Assembly: GCF_008923185.1 (NCBI RefSeq)
Contig: NZ_WBMT01000010.1
Coordinates: forward strand, 248,001-312,000
Origin: Actinomadura rudentiformis
GTDB lineage: Bacteria > Actinomycetota > Actinomycetes > Streptosporangiales > Streptosporangiaceae
Length of the DNA stretch: 64,000 nt
Direction of reading: 5' to 3'
The translations under genes and the position numbers were made by a program. Below are positions 57,293 to 64,000 of the stretch, in pieces. Every line of letters begins with the position of its first letter. The first letter of the stretch is position 1. The notes beneath the pieces are model-generated. The model was not told the DNA's origin and searched no databases. It saw nothing but the letters and a program-made list of their open reading frames with translations.

Positions 57293-57509
57293 GGCAACCG
57301 ATCCTAGGATCGGCACGATCCGGACACCCCTTGATATATGCCGCGTTGATATACGCCGCGCACCGGCAGGGTGTGGCACCTCCACGCCGCGGTCGGTCAC
57401 CTCGATGTCCGTTACCGGACGTTGACAGGTCTCTTCGGCGGGCGGACGTTGGGCTCGCTCCCGGCTTCAAGGTCGAACTCGACTGCATCCAGTGTCCGAG
57501 GAGGCATGA

Positions 57510-59081
57510 ATGCGCAGATCCGCGATGGCACTGACGGGAGCGCTGGCCCTGGTGGTCTCTCCGGCGATCAGTGCGGCAGCCGACCCCGTCACCGCCCGGT
57601 CCCCCGTCCAGGTCAGTCCGGAGGGCAGCCCGTTCCCCGGTGCCGGGCCCAAGGGCGCGCCCTGCAACGGCGTGCCGGCCGGCGCCCAGACGGGCACCAA
57701 CTATCCCGGTACCGAGGTCGAACCGTGGGTGTCGGTGAACCCGAGGCTGAAGTCCAACCTGATCGGGGGCTGGCAGCAGGACCGCTGGTCCAACGGCGGT
57801 GCCAACGCCAACCTCGCCGCCTTCTCCCTCGACGGCGGGCGGTCCTGGCGGCTGTCGGCGGTCCAGCCCCGGCACGCGCGCTGCACGGGCGGCACCGCGG
57901 CCAACAAGGGCGACTACGAGCGGGCGACCGATCCGTGGACTTCGATCTCCCCCAACGGCAACGCCTACTTCATGAGCCTCGCGCTCGACATCGCGCAGGA
58001 CGCGAACCATGCCATGCTGGTCAGCAGGTCCACCGACGGCGGCCGGACGTGGGGCCCCACGACGGAGCTGCGCCGCGACACCTCTCCCAACATCCTCAAT
58101 GACAAGAACAGCCTGACGGCCGATCGCTTCGACTCCCGTTTCGCCTACGCAATCTGGGATCGGCTGGAGATCCCCGACGCGCAGGCCGCCGCCGCGGCCA
58201 AGACGACCGGCGGGCGCGGCGTTCTCAGCCGGCGCCTGAACTCCCTCCGCTCGGCCGGTCCGGGTGCCCCCACCGAGTTCCGCGGTCCGACCTGGTTCGC
58301 ACGGACCGTCGACGGCGGCCGGACGTGGCAGCGCGCACGGCCGATCTTCGATCCGGGCGCGGGCAACCAGACGATCGGCAACCAGATCGTGCAGACCGGC
58401 GACCGCGCGCTGGTCAACGGTTTCGACCTGATCTTCGACGCGGACCAGCAGGTGAGCGACTTCAACATCGCCGCACAGCGCTCCACCGACCGCGGCGCGT
58501 CCTGGGGCCGCCCGGTGATCGTGGACAGGCATCGGTTCGCCGGCGTGACCGACCCGACGACCGGGGCACCGGTCCGTACGGGCGACATCCTTCCCTCGAT
58601 CGCCGCCGACCCGCGCCCGGGGAGCAAGACCGTTTACATGGTCTGGCAGGACGCCCGCTCGACGGGCGGCGCCCGTGACCAGATCGCGCTGGCCAAGTCG
58701 ACCGACGGTGGCCGGACCTGGCGGAACGTGTCGTACGCCATCAACAAGGTGACCTCGACGCAGGCCTTCACCGCAGCGATCGCCGTGCTGCCCGACGGCA
58801 CGGTCGGCGTGCTTCACTACGACTTCCGCAACGACGATTCCGGAGCGCCGCTGACGACCAGCACCCTGCTGCTGCACTCGCACGACGGCGGCCGGACCTT
58901 CAGCGAGACGAAGATCGGCTCCGACTTCGACATGTCCGGCGCCGCCGTGGCCGGGGGCTTCTTCGTCGGCGACTACATCGGACTGGGCACCGGCCCCGGC
59001 CGGTTCCACCCGTTCTACGGCGTGGCCACCGGCACTCCCGCCGCACCCGCCGGAAGCATCTTCGCCACCACCGCCCGGTGA
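57510..59081 (+). CDS. Secreted Asp-box (BNR/sialidase-like) protein
   Basis: 523 residues, ATG with GAGGAGG upstream. Signal peptide MRRSAMALTGALALVVSPAI then SAAAD. At least six Asp-box loops of the S-x-D-G-G-x-x-W type (SLDGGRSW, STDGGRTW twice, TVDGGRTW, STDRGASW, SHDGGRTF) describe a six-bladed beta-propeller. Catalytic Arg triad of sialidases not evident, so it may be an exo-glycosidase or a binding protein. A strong terminator follows. Confidence 0.88.
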   Translation: MRRSAMALTGALALVVSPAISAAADPVTARSPVQVSPEGSPFPGAGPKGAPCNGVPAGAQTGTNYPGTEVEPWVSVNPRLKSNLIGGWQQDRWSNGGANANLAAFSLDGGRSWRLSAVQPRHARCTGGTAANKGDYERATDPWTSISPNGNAYFMSLALDIAQDANHAMLVSRSTDGGRTWGPTTELRRDTSPNILNDKNSLTADRFDSRFAYAIWDRLEIPDAQAAAAAKTTGGRGVLSRRLNSLRSAGPGAPTEFRGPTWFARTVDGGRTWQRARPIFDPGAGNQTIGNQIVQTGDRALVNGFDLIFDADQQVSDFNIAAQRSTDRGASWGRPVIVDRHRFAGVTDPTTGAPVRTGDILPSIAADPRPGSKTVYMVWQDARSTGGARDQIALAKSTDGGRTWRNVSYAINKVTSTQAFTAAIAVLPDGTVGVLHYDFRNDDSGAPLTTSTLLLHSHDGGRTFSETKIGSDFDMSGAAVAGGFFVGDYIGLGTGPGRFHPFYGVATGTPAAPAGSIFATTAR

Positions 59082-59093
59082 CCGCCGCCCTAC

Positions 59094-59131
59094 GGATCCG
59101 CCCAGTGGCTCGGCAGCCACTGGGCGGATCC
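59094..59131 (+). terminator. Perfect 17-bp stem terminator
   Basis: Arms GGATCCGCCCAGTGGCT and AGCCACTGGGCGGATCC with loop CGGC, 12 bp after the stop of the secreted protein. Strong intrinsic hairpin; the following bases are GC-rich, with no U-tract. Confidence 0.9.
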
Positions 59132-59217
59132 ACGGGCCCCGGGTTGGCCAGATCCTTACAGATATTGGCAATCAGGCCACTTCCGGCGCCGCCGCCCGAA
59201 CGGACAGGCTGATCGTC

Positions 59218-60159
59218 ATGACGACAACGCTTATGCGGGCCATCAGCCAGGACGTTCTGGGCGGCCCGGAGGTGCTGAAGGAGATCGAACTCCCCCGGCC
59301 CGAGCCCGGGCTGACCGAGGTCCTGGTCCGCGTGCACGCGGCCGGGCTCAACCCCACCGACTGGAAGAACCGGCAGGCCGGTTACACGGTGGGCGAACCG
59401 CCGTTCGTCCTGGGCTGGGACGTGTCGGGCGTGGTGGAGAAGGTCGGCGTGGGAGTGGCCCTGCTCAAGCCGGGCGACGAGGTCTTCGGCATGCTCAAGT
59501 ACCCGCAGGGCCACGGCTCCCATGCCGAGTACGTCGCGGCGCCTTCGAGGTACTTCGCCCGCAAGCCCGCCAACATCGACCATGTGCAGGCCGCCGCCAT
59601 CCCGTTGGCCGCCCTCACCGCCTGGGAGTCCCTCGTCGACGTCGCCGGCGTCCAGGCGGGCCAGCGCGTGCTGATCCACGCGGCCGCCGGGGGCGTGGGC
59701 CATCTGGCCGTGCAGATCGCCAAGGCCCGCGGCGCGTACGTGATCGGCACGGCCAGCGCGCCCAAGCACGACTTCCTCCGGTCGCTGGGGGTGGACGAGC
59801 CGATCGACTACCGGACGACCGACTTCGCCGAAGCGGTGAGCGACGTGGACGTCGTCCTGGAGACCATCGGAGGCGACTACGGGGCGCGGTCCGCCAAGGT
59901 CCTCAAGCCCGGCGGCGTCATCGTGTCGCTCGCCCTTGGCCTGCTGGAGGAGTTCGACACCACCGGCATCCGCGCCGAGACGCTCCTGGTCGAGCCCGAC
60001 CACCACGCCATGCAGGAGATCGCCGCGCTGGTCGAGTCCGGCCGCCTGCGCGTCGAGATCGACACCGTGGTGCCGCTCGCGGACGCCGCCAAGGCGCACG
60101 CCCACGGCGAGACCAACAGCGCCACCGGCAAGATCGTCCTCTCCGTCGTGGACGCCTAG
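59218..60159 (+). CDS. Quinone-oxidoreductase-like MDR protein
   Basis: 313 residues. Medium-chain reductase: GLNPTDWKNRQAGYTVGE, WDVSGVVEKVGVGV, AALTAWESLVDVAGVQAGQ and HAAAGGVGHLAVQIAKARGA (NADPH-binding). Zn ligands absent, as in quinone reductases. Stand-alone gene. Confidence 0.9.
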   Translation: MTTTLMRAISQDVLGGPEVLKEIELPRPEPGLTEVLVRVHAAGLNPTDWKNRQAGYTVGEPPFVLGWDVSGVVEKVGVGVALLKPGDEVFGMLKYPQGHGSHAEYVAAPSRYFARKPANIDHVQAAAIPLAALTAWESLVDVAGVQAGQRVLIHAAAGGVGHLAVQIAKARGAYVIGTASAPKHDFLRSLGVDEPIDYRTTDFAEAVSDVDVVLETIGGDYGARSAKVLKPGGVIVSLALGLLEEFDTTGIRAETLLVEPDHHAMQEIAALVESGRLRVEIDTVVPLADAAKAHAHGETNSATGKIVLSVVDA

Positions 60160-60204
60160 CGGTGGGGCCGCTCTGAGCTCGATGGAACCTGCACGGCCCG
60201 GCGG

Positions 60205-61203
60205 CTAGTGCCGCACTTCGACGACCACCTTGCCCACGTGGGCGTTGGAATCCAGGTGGCGGTGGGCTTCGACGATCTCGGTGAGATCGAAGGTGCGATC
60301 GATCACGGGTGCGAAGGCGCCGGTGTCCAGGCCGGCGGTGATGAAGCGGCGGGCCCGTTCCATCCGCGCCGGGTCGGCTCCGTAGAACATCGGGTTGGCG
60401 TACTTGCGCAGATCGAGGGGCCAGGTCCAGGGCAGGGGCGTGGGGCTCGGGTCGAGGTTGGACGTGACGATCAGGGTGCCGTCCGGAGCCACCACCTGGG
60501 CGAGGGTCTCCAGACCGGGACCGGCGATCGCGTCGAGGACGAGGGCGGCGCCGCGCCCGCCGGTCAGGGTCTGGACCTCCTTGAGGACATGGTCGGCCGG
60601 AACGACGTGGGCGGCTCCGAGTTCGGCCAGCTGCGCGTGCTTGGTCTCGTCGCGTGTGGTGGCGATGGGGATCGCGCCGAGGTGCTTCGCGATGCGGATG
60701 GCGGCGATCCCGACCGCTCCGGCGGCGGCGGTGATGAGCACCGTGGCGCCCGGGCGCAGCCGGCCGACTTCGACGAGGGCGCCGTAGGCGGTGGTGTACG
60801 CCAGCCAGGTGGCGGCGCCGGTCACCGCGTCGATGCCGGCCGGCCGCTCGATGACCTCGGATGCGGGGACGATGACGCGATCGCCATAGACGCCGTGCGC
60901 GGACATGTCGCCGATCGTGACGGTGCTGATCGGGTCGCCGGGCTTGAGGTGGTGAACGTCCTCACCGGCGGCCTCGACCACCCCGGCGGCCTCGTGGCCC
61001 AGGCGGGACGAGGGGAGGTCGGGCGAGAGCCAGTACGCGCCGGAGCGGAACAGCGCCTCGGCACGGTTGAGCCCGATCGCATCGATGCGGATACGCACCT
61101 CTCCTCGCCCGGGGTCGCCGATCTGGACGTTCTCCAGCCGGAGGACCTCGGGTCCACCGGTCTCGTGGAACAACACTGCGCGGGCCATCTCGTTCGTTGT
61201 CAT
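60205..61203 (-). CDS. Second MDR oxidoreductase (zeta-crystallin type)
   Basis: 332 residues from ATG 61203. GLNRAEALFRSGAYW, LGHEAAGVVEAAGEDVHHL, AYTTAYGALVEVGRLRPGA, TAAAGAVGIAAIRIAKHLGA. Convergent with the gene at 59218 and divergent from the XRE gene at 61305, which probably controls it. Confidence 0.9.
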   Translation of the reverse strand: MTTNEMARAVLFHETGGPEVLRLENVQIGDPGRGEVRIRIDAIGLNRAEALFRSGAYWLSPDLPSSRLGHEAAGVVEAAGEDVHHLKPGDPISTVTIGDMSAHGVYGDRVIVPASEVIERPAGIDAVTGAATWLAYTTAYGALVEVGRLRPGATVLITAAAGAVGIAAIRIAKHLGAIPIATTRDETKHAQLAELGAAHVVPADHVLKEVQTLTGGRGAALVLDAIAGPGLETLAQVVAPDGTLIVTSNLDPSPTPLPWTWPLDLRKYANPMFYGADPARMERARRFITAGLDTGAFAPVIDRTFDLTEIVEAHRHLDSNAHVGKVVVEVRH

Positions 61204-61304
61204 ACCGATCAGGCTGGAGGACTCGCGGGGCCGGTGGCAGAGTCGGCTTAGCCAGGGACTGGCGATCCCTGTCTGCGGCTCGGACCGCCTGGCAGGCTGG
61301 TGTG

Positions 61305-62153
61305 GTGGACAAGGATGAGTTCGCCGCGTTCCTCCGTACACGACGGGAACGGCTGCGGCCGGCAGATGTCGGATTGCCCGCAGGACGGCGACGCCGCACG
61401 CCGGGGCTTCGCCGCGAGGAGGTCGCGGTCCTGGCCGCCATTTCGGTGGACTACTACACACGGCTGGAGCAGAGCCGCGGCCCTCATCCGTCCAGGCAGG
61501 TGCTGGCGGGACTGGCCCAGGCCTTGTGCCTGTCCGGCGACGAACGCACGCATCTCTACCGCCTGGCAGGCGAGTTGCCGGACGGGCCGGCGGGGCCGCG
61601 CGGCGATGTCAGCCCGGGCATGCTGCAGATGCTCCACAGGCTCGACGCCATCCCGGCTCTGATCATCGATGCGAAGTTCGAGGTGCTCGCCTGGAACGAC
61701 CTGGGCGCCGCGCTCATCACCGACTTTTCCACGCTCGCGCCGAAGGAGCGCAATCTGGCACGGCACATCTTCCTGGACAGCACGGCGAAACCGGGCTTCG
61801 GCGTGCCCCGGACCGAGCGCTATGCCAGGGACATCGTCTCGGACCTGCGAGCGGCCTCGGCACGCTATCCCGGCTCCCTGGAGATCTCCGAGCTGGTCGC
61901 GGAGTTGCTCGACGGCAGCACCGAGTTCGCGGAGTTGTGGGCCGATCACGAGGTCGGCGCGCAACGCACCATGTGCACCACCATCGACCATCCACAGGTC
62001 GGTCCGCTGGTCCTGTGCTGCGAGATGCTGAGCATCCCCGACCGTGACCAGCGCCTGGTCCTCTACACGGCCGAACCCGGCTCGTCCTCGTACGAGGCCC
62101 TGCGGCTCCTCAAGGTCATCGGTACCCAGGACCTCACCACGAATCGCCGCTGA
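61305..62153 (+). CDS. XRE regulator with MmyB-like domain
   Basis: 282 residues from GTG 61305 (a GTG at 61302 is equally possible). RTPGLRREEVAVLAAISVDY (helix-turn-helix), then ALIIDAKFEVLAWNDLGAAL and VLYTAEPGSSSYEALRLLKV (MmyB). Divergent with 100 bp spacing from the MDR gene at 60205, the usual arrangement for this family. Confidence 0.9.
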   Translation: MDKDEFAAFLRTRRERLRPADVGLPAGRRRRTPGLRREEVAVLAAISVDYYTRLEQSRGPHPSRQVLAGLAQALCLSGDERTHLYRLAGELPDGPAGPRGDVSPGMLQMLHRLDAIPALIIDAKFEVLAWNDLGAALITDFSTLAPKERNLARHIFLDSTAKPGFGVPRTERYARDIVSDLRAASARYPGSLEISELVAELLDGSTEFAELWADHEVGAQRTMCTTIDHPQVGPLVLCCEMLSIPDRDQRLVLYTAEPGSSSYEALRLLKVIGTQDLTTNRR

Positions 62154-62267
62154 CCTGCTGCTCGATCGAGACATGCCCTGACCGGCACCGCATGCACGTG
62201 GCGTTCACATCGTAAATCTGCGATACTTCGATGTGTTCTGATCGGCGACATGTACGAGGGATGTTCG

Positions 62268-63155
62268 ATGGGCAGCATTGACGGCCTCGACCTTGGAACG
62301 TTCGGGGTCTACACCTTTGACTTCGAGTTCCAGCCGGCCGCGCAGATGCGCGACTCGGTCCAGGAGCTCGAGGAGCGGGGATGGAAGGCACTCTGGTTCC
62401 CCGAGCTGCTCGGGCGCGAGGCGCTCACGCAGGCGGGCTTCCTGCTCGCCTCCACTGAACGGATGCACATCGTCAACGGCATCGCGAAGATCTGGTCGCG
62501 CGGGGCGATGTGGACGCATGGCGCCGCCCTCCTGCTTGCCGACGCCTATCCCGACCGGCACGTGCTCGGCCTCGGCTTCGGTGGCAACGACCGCCCCGGC
62601 ACGACGCCGATGACGGCAATGACCGAATACCTGGACGAGCTCGACGAGCTGGACGCGCGCAAGACGCCCAACCCCGCGCCGAAGGCCCCGATGCGCCGGA
62701 TCCTGGCGGCGTACGGGCCCAAGATGCTCCAGCTGGCCCGCGACCGCTCGGCCGGCGCCCACTGCTACAAGGTGAACGTGGCGCACACCGCGCACGCGCG
62801 GGAGATCTTGGGACCGGACGCGTTCCTGGGCGTCGAGCACGCGGTGCTGTTCGAGACCGACCCCGGCAAGGCCCGCGCGATGGCGCGCGAGCACATGCAC
62901 GCCTACCTCAACGGCAAGTTCAACATCGCCAAGTTCCGCCGCCTGGGCTACTCGGAGGAGGACATCAGCAACGGTGGCAGCGACCGCCTCATCGACGACT
63001 TCGTGTTCTGGGGCGACCTCGACACCATCGTCAAGAAGCTCCATGGCCATGTCGACGCGGGCGCCGACCACGTCACCGTGCAGGTGATCGGCGTCGAACC
63101 AGGCCAGTCCGCCATGCCGCACTGGCGACGGCTCGGCGAAGCGCTCCTGTCCTAG
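62268..63155 (+). CDS. LLM-class F420-dependent oxidoreductase
   Basis: 295 residues from ATG 62268, with GAGGG upstream. LGTFGVYTFDFEFQPAAQMR, WKALWFPELLGREALTQAGF, VLGLGFGGND and LAAYGPKMLQLARDRSAGAH follow the luciferase-like TIM barrel of F420-dependent actinobacterial enzymes. Substrate unknown. Confidence 0.88.
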   Translation: MGSIDGLDLGTFGVYTFDFEFQPAAQMRDSVQELEERGWKALWFPELLGREALTQAGFLLASTERMHIVNGIAKIWSRGAMWTHGAALLLADAYPDRHVLGLGFGGNDRPGTTPMTAMTEYLDELDELDARKTPNPAPKAPMRRILAAYGPKMLQLARDRSAGAHCYKVNVAHTAHAREILGPDAFLGVEHAVLFETDPGKARAMAREHMHAYLNGKFNIAKFRRLGYSEEDISNGGSDRLIDDFVFWGDLDTIVKKLHGHVDAGADHVTVQVIGVEPGQSAMPHWRRLGEALLS

Positions 63156-63174
63156 GGTGCTCCTGCTCGCCTGC

Positions 63175-64000
63175 TCACCACGGTGCCTGATTGAAACCGG
63201 TGTGAGCCAGCCACAGTGCACTGAAGGCCGACGACGTACGACCGTTGAACTCGTCGTCGTGCGGCAGCAGCTCCAGCAGATCGAGAACGGCGGAGAAGTG
63301 GCCGCAGGCGGCGGCGCGTTGGATCAGGAGCTCAATGGGGTGCTGGCGCTGGGAGTGCGGCATGCGCTGGATCTCGGCGTAGCCCTCCGAGAGCTCGGCG
63401 AGGTCCTGGGCGGTCGGCGTCAGCGGCCTGATCGGCGGGGTGCCCGCGGCTGCGGCACGGTGGGCCTGGTCGACGCGCTCGTCGTCGACCGCCCAGTTAT
63501 GGTCGCCCCACGTCTTCAGCAGGTCAGGGCGTCCGGCCTCAGCGAGGACGTGCAGGACCTCGTAGGGCACCTCCCAGCCGGGCAGGCGCTGGAACTCGTA
63601 CGCCAGGTCCATCCGGCCACTGCGCAGCAGGTAGACCAGCCACTCCGGCTCGGATGCGTAGTCGACCGCGGGGTGGCCGTTGCGATCCGCCAGGATCTCC
63701 CGGGCCAGGTCGTCGCGTCCGCACTCCAGCATCGAGTGGAGGACGGCCAGGTGGTCCTCCCACGGGTTGGGCTCGACCGTGATGGCCGCGCGGGCGTACC
63801 GGAACCAGTCCCCGGCCGCCCTCGCGTTCCCCATCGCCTGGCAGGCGGCCGCGAACGAGGACGCCGTGTCGGCGTTCATCGGCTTGCCCGCCGCCTGGAC
63901 GACCCGGGACTCGGCACGGGCGTAGGCGGCGCGCGCGGGGTCCGCCCAGCCGGCCCGAGCGAAGATCACGGCGATGTCGGACGCCGCGGCGATGACGTCC
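63175..64000 (-). CDS. Helical hypothetical protein (partial, N-terminus cut)
   Basis: The frame stays open to the right edge (DVIAAASDIAVIFARAGWAD ahead of the first internal start), so the start is outside the window. At least 275 residues of helical-pair repeats (PARAAYARAESR, ARAAGDWFRYARAAIT, CGHFSAVLDLLELLP) that look like TPR/ankyrin-type repeats. No family was recognised. Confidence 0.7.
   Translation of the reverse strand, partial: DVIAAASDIAVIFARAGWADPARAAYARAESRVVQAAGKPMNADTASSFAAACQAMGNARAAGDWFRYARAAITVEPNPWEDHLAVLHSMLECGRDDLAREILADRNGHPAVDYASEPEWLVYLLRSGRMDLAYEFQRLPGWEVPYEVLHVLAEAGRPDLLKTWGDHNWAVDDERVDQAHRAAAAGTPPIRPLTPTAQDLAELSEGYAEIQRMPHSQRQHPIELLIQRAAACGHFSAVLDLLELLPHDDEFNGRTSSAFSALWLAHTGFNQAPW

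Noticed and set aside
54725..57307. 860-codon plus-strand frame opposite the HEAT-repeat gene
   Set aside because: Low-complexity Arg/Gly/Val product without motifs; the minus-strand product has regular HEAT repeats.

Overview
The DNA is GC-rich (mostly G/C at codon position 3), with GTG and TTG starts, ATGA/GTGA/TGATG gene overlaps and many actinobacterial families: DUF574-type methyltransferase, MmyB-type XRE regulators, LAL-type LuxR, F420-dependent LLM oxidoreductase and DUF779. This points to an actinomycete, probably of the Streptosporangiales or a Streptomyces relative (inference). No rRNA, CRISPR array or convincing tRNA was seen.

Bases 1-18,900 form a biosynthetic gene cluster. A class II DAHP synthase, a PhzE-type 2-amino-2-deoxyisochorismate (ADIC) synthase, a PhzD-type isochorismatase and an EntA/DhbA-type dehydrogenase form the known route chorismate -> ADIC -> dihydro-3-hydroxyanthranilate -> 3-hydroxyanthranilate. 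A 1708-residue iterative type I PKS (KS-AT-TH/DH-KR-ACP) has the layout of 6-methylsalicylate synthases. Two KSIII-like acyltransferases, a free EntB-type aryl carrier protein and an ATZ/TRZ-type amidohydrolase would join and cyclise the two aromatic units. This logic resembles the benzoxazole antibiotics (nataxazole, AJI9561, UK-1, A33853). Three things set the cluster apart. There is no adenylating ligase in the window. The second KSIII has Ser in place of Cys and has also lost its His. At the left edge there is a translationally coupled trio: a PurF-type amidophosphoribosyltransferase, a nucleoside-2-deoxyribosyltransferase-like N-glycosidase and a possible NAT-fold (Cys-His-Asp) acyltransferase. 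Regulation is probably by a stand-alone BlaI-type repressor, a LAL-type regulator without its ATPase domain, and a perfect 10+10 bp operator-like dyad between the divergent DAHP synthase and ADIC synthase genes.

Bases 19,000-22,500 hold an acetaldehyde dehydrogenase module (GAF regulator, exaC-type ALDH, DUF779). Bases 22,500-27,500 are decayed mobile DNA: a gene-poor stretch, a PP2C-like protein that has lost its metal-binding acidic residues, and a wrecked integrative element with frameshifted xis, a PAPS-reductase-like fragment and an integrase spread over several frames.

Bases 27,600-42,400 carry two molybdenum hydroxylase systems, one with a fused 2Fe-2S/Mo subunit and one a Tat-exported PaoABC type. 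Between them lie a DUF574 methyltransferase, a PhzF-family protein, a broken AraC gene, an AadA-like nucleotidyltransferase, an IS5 remnant and a GntR/membrane-protein pair. Bases 42,700-64,000 are a normal chromosomal mix: XRE, MalY-type lyase, SDR-MarR operon, THUMP-type methyltransferase, an orphan aconitase tail, HxlR with a divergent methyltransferase, EEP-family protein, short UvrA paralogue, very large HEAT-repeat protein, secreted Asp-box protein, two quinone-oxidoreductase-like MDRs and an F420-type LLM enzyme. The genes at both window edges are cut.
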